A stretch of 64,000 nucleotides of DNA, taken from NCBI GenBank assembly GCA_027422505.1, contig JAPQWV010000752.1, forward strand, positions 124,001-188,000, in the 5' to 3' direction. Both the position numbers and the translations under genes were made by a program. This document shows positions 23,271 to 34,131 of the stretch, in pieces. Position 1 is the stretch's first letter, and each line of letters starts with the position of its first letter. Below the pieces are notes generated by a model. It saw only the letters and a program-made list of their open reading frames with translations, ran no database searches and was not told the origin of the DNA. The DNA comes from Craterostigma plantagineum. Lineage: Eukaryota > Streptophyta > Magnoliopsida > Lamiales > Linderniaceae.

Positions 23271-24740
23271 GGAAAATTTGGTGTAAATAATTCATCCTAT
23301 CGATTTTCTTCTAAAAATAAACTCAACTTTAAGTTATTTCTGAATAAACCCAACTATAATTGTTATCTTCTCATATTAGAACTGTGTTACCTTTAATCTA
23401 TTCAACGGGTTAATTTTTTTTCTTTTTTATTTTTTTCTTCTTTTTCTTTTCTATTTGAATAAATTATTTTCACATTTTAAAATAACTCTAAATTTGAAAA
23501 TAAATATTTCGACAAACAACTCAAGAAATTCTTAATAAAATAATTAAAAATATAAATAAAGCAAAATTTAAAAAAAAAATAATGTATTACAAAAGTCATG
23601 TTACTTTAATTAAAGCTTAAAAACTAATTCCAACATGAAAAGAATTTACAAAAATCAAAACAAAAAAATTATAAGCGGAAATCCCACGAAATTCTTAGTA
23701 CATTCATTAATTTTTTTTTTGTAAATTTCTTAAGAAAGTTTCAAATATTTAGACCGAAAATTCCTGAAATTATAAATAAGTAAATTATCAAATAAAAGAC
23801 AATATTCAAGCAGACGAAGTTCTTAATAAATATTTTCGGATATTTTTAATTTTTTTTTTCTAAAATTTTGATTATGTTTTATTTATATTAAGTTCGCGTT
23901 GATTTGTTTAGCAGTTTTTGAAGGATTTTTGTGGAAATTTTTTGTTTTATTTTTTGTATTTATTCATGTTGAACATACCCTTCAGTATTGTTCAAAACTT
24001 AGAATTAGAAAATATAAATAAATATATCTCCAATATGAATAAAATATAAAAAAAAGCAAAACAAAAAGTTTCCACAAAAATCCCTCAAAAACTGCAGAAA
24101 AAAATCTACCCGAACTTAATATAAATAAAATATAATCAAAATTTAAGAATATAAAATAAAATTAAAAACATCTCAACGAAAGTATTATTAAGAACTTCTT
24201 CTGCTTGAATATTTTAATTTTATTTGATAATTTACTTATTTATAATTTAGGAATTTTCGGTCTAAATATTTGATACTTTTTTTATGAAATTTTCAAAAAA
24301 TTTAATTGTACCAAATCGTGGCAATTACGCTGAAAATTTTTTGTTTTGATTTTTGAATTCTTATCATGTTGGAGTTATTTTTTTAGGTTTAATTAATATA
24401 ATAAAGTAACATGACTTGTTTAATACATTATTTTTTATTTTTAAAACTTTGATTTATTTATATTTTAAATTTATTTATTAAGAATTTCTTGGGATGTTCG
24501 TCGAAATATGTATTTTCAAATTTTCGTGTTATTTTAAAGTGTGAAAAATAATTTATTCAAATACAAAAGAAAAAGAAGAAAAAATAGAAAAGAAAAAAAT
24601 TTAACCTATTGAATAGGTTAAAGATTATATGGTTTAATCTGAGAAGTTACCTATTATAGTTGGGTTTATTCAGAAATAACTTAAAGTTGAGTTTATTTTT
24701 AGAAGAAAATCAATCGGATGGATTATTTACACCAAATTTT
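23271..24740. mobile_element. 1.47-kb foldback (palindromic) element
   Basis: The left end GGAAAATTTGGTGTAAAT is the reverse complement of the right end ATTTACACCAAATTTTCC. Complementarity continues inward almost to a centre near 24005, giving arms of about 730 bp with a loop of a few dozen bases. The sequence is AT-rich with no ORF. AAAGTA flanks both sides and is the likely target duplication. The first 12 bases of the element also occur at 20671-20682, because the LINE duplicated them on insertion. The transcript would form a very long hairpin. Confidence 0.85.
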
Positions 24741-25311
24741 CCAAAGTATATATACATATGTGTAGCCACTAGCCAGCCATTACTCTAAGCAGTGGCAATA
24801 ATTAGTGGATGTCACTTTACTATTATTAACTTGAAACTTTCTCTACAGGCAGGCAGCCAGCGTTCACACGTCTACTGAGTGTATGTACACATATAAATAT
24901 ATTGTACCACCCTAGTCCAATCTAACCGATTAAGTTCAATCTAAATCGGATTTAAGCCTTATTATGAGCTGTACAATGATTCTTGAGTTGTAGAAGACTA
25001 ATCTCATTGATCATTATTCCATCTGAAGTTCATTGTTGACTGTTGTCAATGAGTTCAAGTGTGTAATCAAACCAAGAGTAGTCTCACATCAGATATCATG
25101 AGTCATATGTATATAGAATGATACTACACAAATATAGAATCCATGTGTCAACTTTTGTTCCCTAACAGCGTTGTTACACATCTGTCTGTCATAATTCGTT
25201 TTGTTTATCGAAGGATAAGTTGGAGCATATTTGTGGGCTCCTTTGAAAAAACAAAGCGAACAAAAAAAGAGAAGGTACCAATGCCAAAACAAAAATTAAA
25301 ATACAATTGAA

Positions 25312-25576
25312 ACATCACACAAGTATAGATACCATGGTTAATAATTATAATTTACAGCTGCTGCCGGTCCAAGAAGGTTTATTTCTTTGGTAATAAAGCT
25401 TGCAAGTCTTCAGTCGTTCCTTCTTGGAATCATTTCCCTGCATATTAACAAAGATGAGCAAATTCATAGATGCATCACACAATTAGTTACGTTTGCAAGG
25501 AAATAAAAAGAAATTCGTGCATGACATTACATGCTTAGAGAGAGAGAGAGAGAGAGAGAGAGAGCAGAGCGATCTT
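25312..25576. other. 3' flank of the plant-mobile-domain gene with a (GA)n microsatellite
   Basis: The interval contains a run of about 14 GA units at 25537-25564 and otherwise AT-rich DNA. It probably includes the 3' UTR of the minus-strand gene ending at 25577. Confidence 0.7.
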
Positions 25577-27548
25577 TCAATCGACACCGTTGGATTCATT
25601 CGAATTACGCTTACGCCTTCTGCTCTTGCATTTCTTGGCCTTTGGTTGTTGATGATGTTCTTCATCTTCGTGCTCAACATTTTCCTGTATGGGGACGATA
25701 AAAGTCCACATATCCATAGACATACTGCTCAACCTCCCAACAATCTCTCTTACATCTGCAAATCCTTGTCTCAATATCCCATTGAACTCACTCGAATGCA
25801 CTTCCCCAACCATGGGAATCGCCGACTCCAAATGATCGATCTTTTGTAAAATATCATTCAGCCCATTTCCCTGATCCATCCAATAATCATTGCACTCCAA
25901 TCTAACAACAATCATGTCTAACAGTCTATCTAGTTAATATAATAATGTCTCACCACTGATTCCCAGACAACTGCATCGCCAGGTTGTTGAAATCCTTTGT
26001 TCATGGCCATAGCAGAGGGAGATATGAACCGACGGGTGATTGTATTGTACCATTCGTAATACCCATCGTCCACCGACTTCAAACCTACGATTGGCTTCCC
26101 ATCCCTTATCGTTTCGATCCTTCTATCCCATTCGTCGATCCAATTCTGATGCTTCACTCTCCAATTCACCCCTTTACGCCCCCTTCGATCGAAATCATGC
26201 AGCTTAGAGTCTCTGTACATAGGCTCGGGCGGTATGTCCTGAAGCAAGTTAAACTGACGAAGGACCCTCTCAGGGTTATGCATCTCCACGATGTTGTAGA
26301 AGATCAGCGGGCACGTCGATCTGCATGACATAGGTTGGTATTCTTCTGACAATGAGGAAATTTCTGGTAGGTTCATGTCATAAGGTTGCCAAACAAACTG
26401 AAGGAAAAAAAACACAAGATAAGGGAAAGGGTGAGAGAGGAGAGCGGTGAACGTTTTTCGAATAGGATGACTTTATTACCATTCTCACCCGTTGTTCGTT
26501 CATGTTGTCAAGCATTTCACGCATCAGCCTCACGCTGCAACGACCTATGCTCGTATAAGACATTCGGGCCGTCCACCTGGCGGCATGGGCGGGAATCGGG
26601 AGATTTATTCCATCGTACGTTTTCTCGCTCATTTCCACCAGTTCTTGTTGACGGACGGGTTGCCATGGCAAGATTCTAGTCCAAGCCCATACCTATGACA
26701 GAGTGAACAATTGAATTCACTCCAATCCAATGAACCATAGACCAAAGAAAACATCATTTTTATTACATCATCACCTGAAGCAGTCGAAGAGCTCCACCAA
26801 TGTTGGTCTTATCCTTCTCGGTGCTGGTGCACAGCTCGTGATAAAGGTAAGCCAAGACAGCGCTGCCCCAACTATAACCACGCACCTCATTTATGTTCTC
26901 AAGATTTTGAACATAAAGCAACGAAGTAGAATTGCCAGAAGAGTCGGGGAACATCACACAGCCCATCAACAACAAAGCATAGGCACGTGCATGCTGTTCC
27001 ACTTCCATTTCACTACTTTCTTCAGTGATGGCATTGTCAATAAGCCACTGTCCTAAAGGCCGTAATAAAATCTTAGAGCCCTTAAGATCATTTTCCCCAG
27101 GAAAAAAACCGAGGAACTGTTGGCAATAATCCCTCCACTGGGTGAAGTCTCTGTCACAGTCTACTCCAGTGACAGCACGTCCCTCGATGGGAAGCCTCCA
27201 CAATATGCCGACGTCCTGTAATGTAACGGTGGCCTCACCAAATCGAAGGTGAAAAGTGTGTGTTTCTTTTCTCCATCTTTCAACTAATGCAGTTACCAGG
27301 TGGTTATCTACTTTTTGAGCATGGCAGCTATACACACCGTAAAATCCCATCATCTCTAGTTTTTGGATTACTCTTCCATGGATTATGTTTCGGCGATTGG
27401 GTGGGCCCCAGATGTGATGTTCGGTGTGACGAACGTGCAATGGCATGTCGAGCTTTGTTTCGTCGGTTAAAAGAGCAGATGATCGGTGATTAGTCTGCAA
27501 ATTCAACAGAGATGGATCTCGTGGGCCATAATACATGTTCACGTCCAT
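25577..27548 (-). CDS. aminotransferase-like plant mobile domain (PMD) protein, MAIN-like / 'phosphatase 7 long form'-like
   Basis: Exons on the minus strand are 27548-26775, 26692-26480, 26397-25954 and 25870-25577. All are phase 0 with GT/AG ends and give about 574 residues. The start is the ATG just after a splice acceptor (GCAG|GATGG). The N-terminus has the family signature GPRDPSLLNLQ, then LVTALVERWRKETHTFHLRFGEATVTLQDVGIL broken here as LVTALVERWR...HTFHLRFGE...TLQDVGIL. The C-terminus carries a basic patch (KKCKSRRRKR) that looks like a nuclear localisation signal. PMD proteins such as MAIN/MAIL act in the nucleus in silencing and genome stability, and PMDs also occur inside transposons. 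The 'phosphatase' name comes from fusions; no phosphatase domain is present here. No lesion is seen. Confidence 0.85.
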
Positions 27549-28200
27549 CCTGCGAAAAGAATTGATACATGTCAAACTATTGATCTGATAAAGTAAAAAG
27601 CAAGATAGAGGAGCTAGTGAAGTCTTCTAAAAAAATTAACCGAGGGCTTTCGACTTCATTGGATTTATCAGAACAAAAAATTACATTTTACCATAGACAT
27701 TCGGTCGGAATATTTATGCAAATTAGAGTTACCTTACTTCGATATGAAAGGAACCAACTCCAAATTAGTTCGCTCTCATAGGTCTCAGGGATCACTGGAA
27801 CCTACTGGTACTGGTACAGTACTGCAAGAGTATCAATTTATTCTTTACCAAATTATCATAGCACAAGCGAGGAACCATTCATCACATGGAAAAATGTCTT
27901 AGAAAAAGGTTTAGGCAGCATATCAAAACCATCGACTGTTGAAATCGATCGCGTCCAACACAAATTGAAAACACCGGAAGCGAAAATCAAAACCATCGAT
28001 TTCATAAAAAATTAACAATTAACCCATGAGAACTATACCCTAAATCTGTAAAACCCTTAAGTAAACCCAAAGATCGATTCGATTTCAAACGAAAAAACGG
28101 GAAAAATTTACCGTGGCCCGATCTTCTTCGACGATTTCTTCAACACCGGTTCTCATGGTATGACCGGGGGGTCTTCACACTCACCATTTCTCGTTATTCG
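27549..28200 (-). promoter_or_regulatory. 5' leader intron, non-coding leader exon and promoter side of the PMD gene
   Basis: A leader exon is suggested upstream of 28112, where the minus strand reads CCACG|GTAAAT. It would splice to the acceptor just before 27549. A short upstream reading frame starts inside the leader exon but does not continue into the PMD frame, so the coding start remains 27548. Confidence 0.45.
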
Positions 28201-30655
28201 ATTTCGGAGAAAGCTTGATAGTCTATTCCTTCGGTTTCGAATTATATCGAATATTGATCTTTCGAATAGTATCGAGTATTAATAACGGGATTCGAGTATT
28301 GGAATTTCATAAAGTTTTCTGGATTACGTTGTGTTTAACTGTTAACTAATATGGATCCCTTTGTTAAATTGTCCCATACTTCCCCCAATCGAGGGCGAGA
28401 AACCAAGATAACAAGTAATGAGGGCTGGCGAAATAAGTAAGTTAGTTAGGTGTCAATTGGCTCGGTGGATCTGATAGTGATAACAAACGTCAGGGATGAA
28501 AGGAAGGGATGAAAAAATGAAGACCCATGTCTACTTGGTCCTCAAAATAGGTACCGAAACACTTGAGCAGAGAGCTATGGATGCGAGAACCTCGTTGTAA
28601 CAAGATATGAAGAAAGAATTCTTGTATTGTCATCAGGAATGCTCGCCCTGACACGAAGGCGAGGGATTTCAGAGGAGGTGAAGGTTGAAACCTTCACTTG
28701 ATGCCACAAGGCACAGACGGCCGCTAGGCCCTTTTCGGGCGAGGAGCCACGGCCGCCCCATGATGGTCCAAGCCCATGGACGCGCTCTCCTTAGGTTAGT
28801 CGTCCAACGGAGGCGAGAGCTTGCAAAATTAGCCCTCGTAGAATAGGAATGTAGAAAACCAAATCTCTCTTGGACATTTTCACGAACAGTTGATATGAGT
28901 TCGACATATTCAATCACTTCTAAACTTGAGGAAGGAGAATTCTCCCTTTACAGCCCCTCAGGACTCTACCCAAATCATCCCCACCATCATACAAACCACC
29001 CTCTCCGCTAATATCGCAAGGCAACAACATTAGATGGAACCTAAAAGAGAAGAGGACTTACAAATGGAGGTAAAAGCACCAAATGAAGAAGGGGAGGAGA
29101 AGCACGGCCGAGATGGATGGTCGGAGAGACGTGTGTGGCGACCGGAGAGAAGCGTGGCGTGGTCGGCGAATGGTTCCAGGACGGGTGGAGTGGCGCCGCC
29201 GACGGAGAGGCAAGGTGCCGGTGACTTGGAGGTGGTAAGAGAGTGGAGTGCGGTGAAGAATTAGAATGACATATGAGCTTTGGATCAAGGAAAAAAGAGG
29301 TGTTTATGGGCCTCAATCCAAGCCCAACTTTGGGTTGAGGAAGAAAGAGGTGTTTTATATTTCTCCAACGATAATTTAGAAAGGGCCCATTCAGTTTGAC
29401 ACATAAAATAAGTAAACATTAAATAGACTTTGGATAGGAATGAGATAACAATCTAGGAGCATGTTTAATTTATTCCAAACTTGACGTGTTCACTTTCCCA
29501 TAGAACAACTTGTATATCTAAATACACGAAAATAGAATTACGAATTTAACGCTTATAGATATTAAAAATATACTTCGCATCACAAAAACAAACTGAACGC
29601 AGCCAACCTTGGAAAAATATGTTATGAACTAATCTGTTCTTGGTCTTTCATGTATGTCGAATGAAGAGATTTAGAGGTTGAGAAGAGAAGGATAGATGAG
29701 ATTGAAGAAGAAGAAGAATCAGCAAGGGAAGAAGAAAGGAGATTAGAAAGTAGGGTTAATTTCTTTGTTACCCAAAACAACCTACGTACAATATTGTTTA
29801 TAGTAGAAATTAGTTTGGACTCAAATAACATAAGGCTCATTCTTAGGTAAAGCATCTAATAAAAATGATATAAGTATTTGGCCCATCAGTCAGCCCAAGC
29901 CAATTGTCCACTCCAGCCCCAATATTGCTTGTATTTTGCCTTTCCCTCTTAGCACCATCGTACACACCAAGTAGTTCTCATCCTTACAGCATCATCTTCA
30001 TCACCAGCCACACCATTGGAACCATCTTCAAAGCTAGTTGACATGAATACATGACAAAATCTTTATGCTCGATCCCTGCTTCTTACAACATGGGTTATAT
30101 ATATAGTCTATAGAGCTAACCATGGAAAAAATTGTTGGTTGCACCTTGCAGTTCTTGGTAGCTAAAACTGCTTCACCGAGGCCTGAAGTAGTTTAAATTG
30201 GCATCTAAGAGAATCTGATGAGTTGTTGGCTCTCTTCTCTCTCATGCTACAGTTGAACCTCTTAGACCTGGATTGGCTCAACAGTGGTAAGAAGTCGAGC
30301 AATAGAGAAGCTGGCTTGAGAAACTTTGAGGGATAGAATTGGAAGCTTCCCAGAAACAATATCAAGAGAGAGATTTTGGGAGACGAATCAACTGAAGAAA
30401 TCTTGAAATTGGCACCTTGTACATAGTCGAGTCGTTCAATAATGAACATGGCAATGGCATAGTGGTTGTCTGTTCAATGCGCGTTCAAGAATGGAAAGTT
30501 CGATTTAATGGTTTTACCTTAATTTAGGGGCAGTTTCGGAATAAGTAGAAGGGGCTGGATAATTTATCAAGGCCTGACCCATTGGATAAATTGTAGTGAG
30601 TTTTAGTATTGTAGCAGCCGGCTATATACTAATTTCAATATTCGAAGTGAACGAG
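28201..30655. other. intergenic DNA with GC-richer island, no recognised gene
   Basis: The stretch 28640-29270 is richer in GC and has short open frames on both strands, but none shows a domain or plausible splice structure. The rest is AT-rich. It could be degraded retroelement leader or LTR sequence; I cannot assign it. Confidence 0.5.
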
Positions 30656-31870
30656 GGGTGGTTTGATACGTGAGTATTGGTGGGTATAGATAGTTATGGG
30701 GCGTGTATAAATAAGTTATCTCGTGTTTGTTATCTATGTATAGCCATACATGCCTTGTATGACTATACATGTCTATTACATGGATTTTGGCTATAAGTCT
30801 TGTATATGCATTCCAACCTTTAAGGTGGTTTTGAGGTGTGTTTCACTCATTCAGCACACATCAAACATATCTATCAACACATAACTTATACCAATACACA
30901 AATAAGGCTTTTTTTTTTAAAAAAAAAATAGGGCTTTTTAAATTCGAATTTAATAAAATACGGTTAATTTTGAAAAATTTAATAAAATCGAGCAAAACGC
31001 GGGTAATGAAAGCGACGCCGCATCCAACGGACGCAGGGCCTTTTTTATAAAAGAAAACGTTGGGCACCGAGCATATGGTGGATATAAGGGCTTTTTAATA
31101 AAATAGGCTTTTTTACATCTTATAAGTCTTTGATGGAACTGTCGCTAGATCTCTTGCACAACCACCACTTGATATCTCCGTAGGTTAAAACACCTTCCAA
31201 GAAATCTTCGGAATCGAGGACGAGTACGCAGTTTTGTCGGGAACACGCATTTGATTTAGAGCCTCTCCCATGGTTTGGGTCTCTGAAACCTTTAAGTAGT
31301 TTTGGGACATTGCCTGAGAAACCCGATGAAAAGATGGCACAGAACAGAATTTTGATTTCTGAAAGAAGGTAAAAACTAACCAAATTTCATTAGTTTCGTT
31401 GGCGAATGCAAAGAAAAAAAATCATATGAAGGGGAAAGGTCTTTATCTAGAATCGTTGTAATTGGAGCTGTTAACAACGGAGAGCTCTGTATCACCTCTT
31501 CCATAACCATTTTTGTCTGGAGAAAGAATGGAATAACCACGTGGAGAACCGTTAGTATCTAGTTGACCAGTTTCCTTCGGCTGAGTTGTCACAGAGGGCA
31601 CCATTGCTAGGCTAACTGCAACGTTTTTTTTCTTATAAAAAAAGGACCGTCGCGTCCGTTACCTCTATTGGATTTGGAGTCGCTTTCATTGCTCGTGTTT
31701 TGCTCGATTTTATAAAAAAAATTCAAAATTAACCCTATTTTTATAAATTCGAATTTAAAATGCCCTATATTATTAAAAAAATGCCCAAATATTAATACAC
31801 ACGTATCAAACATGTTAAAAAAATAACTTATACTCATGTAATCCATAAACAAGGATATCAAACCAGCCCT
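30656..31870. mobile_element. TIR element carrying a captured gene fragment (Pack-type candidate)
   Basis: Outer ends are TGGTTTGATA near 30660 and TATCAAACCA near 31860. Long subterminal inverted arms lie at about 30920-31070 and 31610-31790 (for example AATAAAATCGAGCAAAAC versus its complement). Between the arms lie about 540 bp of different, gene-like sequence on the minus strand. The superfamily is undecided: no clear target duplication was found. This architecture is expected of a Pack element that captured genomic sequence. Confidence 0.6.
31120..31606 (-). pseudogene. fragment of a CLC-type chloride channel (CLC-f-like), CBS-domain region
   Basis: Two segments in the right order read like adjacent exons. 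The first, 31606 to about 31440, includes PSVTTQPKETGQLDT and GYSILSPDKNG. The second, about 31340 to 31120, includes QNCVLVLDSEDFLEGVLTYG. The latter strongly resembles the CBS domain of plant CLC-f-type channels or transporters. The membrane helices and the rest of the channel are missing, so this is not a functional gene. It lies entirely inside the TIR element. CLC-f assignment is from recalled family resemblance. Confidence 0.6.
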
Positions 31871-32372
31871 AATTAAATGATAAATGATAGTTATCGTGAG
31901 ATATACACAACAAAGCGAACGAGGCCAATGAGGCAGGGAGTTAGTTTTGATTTTCCACAATATTTTTTTGCCCTTCAACTTAGTGCTGTTAATATTTATG
32001 TTGAAAAACAGAAAAAAAAAATCCGTCTAAAAAATGGAAGGTCGGGGAAGATTGAGCAATTATCGCATTTTTTTTTATAAAATATTCAAGACGTGTTTTT
32101 TTTTTTCAAATATCGAACGAGTATTTTTTATAAATAAATTCTAAGTTGGAATCGAATTTTTTCACATTCTTAAAAATTCTAGTTTTCTTAAATTTATTTC
32201 CATTATTACACGTGAAGAAGCATTTCATAAAAAGTATTTGGAACCGTAAATTGACAGTTCGAACCATAACCGTAACCGTGATTACTACGGTTTGATTACG
32301 GTTTGAGAGTTTTTAATAACCATAAATCGGTGGTTCATAATCGAGAACATAAATCGTATTAACACGTCTAAA
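31871..32372. other. AT-rich intergenic DNA
   Basis: Poly-A/T-rich sequence between two TIR elements; no gene or repeat structure recognised. Confidence 0.6.
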
Positions 32373-33023
32373 TAGGGGTGTTCATTCGGTTATAACCGAA
32401 CCGAACCGAACCGAACTTTCGGTTCGAGGATTTCATAAACCGAAAACCGAACCGAAATATTTCGGTTCGGTTTCGGTTTTTACCGAATTTTTTTCGGTTC
32501 GGTTCGGTTAACCGACCGAGAAACCGAATTTTAATAAAAGATATAAAAAAATATATAAACATTATTTATATTATAAAAATATACTATCATATATAGAATT
32601 GTATAAAAATATTTAATTTACCTAATTTTTTAATATTTTATTTAATATGTTAATATGATTTAAATTATAAAAAATATATTATCATATATATTTGTATAAT
32701 ATTTTGATATAAGTAATATGTTTCATATTTTATAACATATGGTGGATATATTATTAATATAGAACATATAACAATATATGATTATATATTTTATATAATA
32801 ATATATATGTATAGAAAAATAAAAAATAATAATTAAAGTCGGTTTTTCGGTTCGGTTCGGTCTACCGAGGTAGTAAACCGAAACCGAACCAAATTTTATT
32901 CGGTTATCAAAATGAAAACCGAATACCGAACCGAAAAATTTCGGTTCGGTATTCGGTACGAACCGAAACTTCGGTTTCGGTTCGGTTCGGTTCGGTTGGT
33001 TAACCGACATTTGAACACCCCTA
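32373..33023. mobile_element. MITE-like element with TAGGGGTGTTCA termini and CGGTT-rich arms
   Basis: The 12-bp ends TAGGGGTGTTCA (32373-32384) and TGAACACCCCTA (33012-33023) are perfect inverted repeats. Arms of about 170 bp are packed with GGTTCGGTTCGG/CCGAACCGAACC motifs and are also internally palindromic. The centre is very AT-rich. CTAAA flanks both sides and may be the target duplication. TAGGG-type ends are reminiscent of hAT MITEs, but a 5-bp duplication does not fit the usual 8 bp, so superfamily is open. Confidence 0.8.
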
Positions 33024-33037
33024 CTAAAGATAAAGTC

Positions 33038-33963
33038 GGGACAAAACCATTTTTGGTCCCCGATGTTTACCCTATGGGCGCTTTTGGTCCCCGATGTTTC
33101 GACTTGCCACATTTAGTCCCCGATGTTTCTTGATTTGAACCAATTTGGTCCCTCCGTCAATTTAGACGGAATTGCAAAATTAGCGACGGAATTTGCGACG
33201 GAATTTCCGTCGCTAAAGGAAAAAATTAAAAAAAAAAGAATTAAACATAAAAATGAGAAAAAAATTAAAAAAAAAGAAAAAATTCAAAAAATAGGTAAAA
33301 AAAAATTTGAAAAAATTTGAATATTATTAATAAATTAAATATAAATATAAATAATAATAAAAAAATAATAATAAATTAAAATAATAAACAAAAAAGTGAT
33401 AATTAACCATAAAAATGAGAAAATATTCCAAAAAAAGAAAAAATTCAAAAAATAGGTAAAAAATTCAAAAAAAGAGAATATTACTAATAAAATAAATAAA
33501 AAATAAATAATAATAAAAATAAAATAATAAACTAAAAAATGATAAATATAAATTTAAGATTTTAAAAAGTAAAAGTAAAAATATATTTATCTATTAAAAA
33601 TTAAATAAAAAGGAACAAAAATTATCCTTATTATTATTTTTTATTATTATTTATATTTTTAATTAATTTATTAGTAGTATTCTCTTTTTTTCAATTTTTT
33701 TACCTATTTTTTGAATTTTTTTTCTTCTTTTTTGAATTTTTCTCATTTTTATGTTTAATTATCATTTTTTTTTAATTTTTTCCTTTAGCGACGGAAATTC
33801 CGTCGCAAATTCCGTCGCTAATTTTGCAATTCCGTCTAAATTGACGGAGGGATCAAATTGGTTCAAATCAAGAAACATCGGGGACTAAATGTGGCAAGTC
33901 GAAACATCGGGGACCAAAAGCGCCCATAGGGTAAACATGGGGGACCAAAAATGGTTTTTACCC
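33038..33963. mobile_element. foldback MITE with 9-bp target duplication (Mutator-type)
   Basis: GATAAAGTC occurs on both sides (33029-33037 and 33964-33972), a 9-bp direct duplication as made by Mutator-like transposases. Terminal inverted repeats of about 180 bp begin GGGACAAAACCATTTTTGG, with the complementary AAAAATGGTTTTTACCC at the right end. The arms contain repeated GGTCCCCGATGTTT blocks and GCGACGGAATTT palindromes. The interior is AT-rich and non-coding. Its right edge is only about 160 bp from the ATG of the LRAT-domain gene. Confidence 0.88.
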
Positions 33964-34131
33964 GATAAAGTCAAACGTGTTCTCTTTAAGCGGGGTGATT
34001 TTCAATTTTCGTTGTAAGCAAATTTAAGTATGTTTTTTTCCTTCGGTCTCACAAATAACGCTTGTTTTGCCAACTCGAATACGCGAAAGAAAATATAAAA
34101 TCCGAAGCCTAACCGGCGCGTGGAGCTGAAA

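Larger units (their letters stand above)
20490..25311 (-). repeat. right arm of the large inverted repeat, split by a palindrome and a LINE
   Basis: The arm is the reverse complement of 15211-15975. Its inner piece is 20490-20670 and its outer piece is 24741-25311. Between the two pieces lie the LINE (20684-23263) and the palindromic element (23271-24740). Joining the pieces conceptually restores colinearity with the left arm, so both insertions postdate the arm duplication. Confidence 0.8.

Noticed and set aside
25493..25849. Plus-strand 118-codon frame over the PMD 3' end
   Set aside because: It is the complement of PMD exon 4 and the GA microsatellite.
29034..29264. 76-codon Glu/Arg-rich frame as a small gene
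   Set aside because: Compositional bias only; overlapping frames on both strands are equally open.
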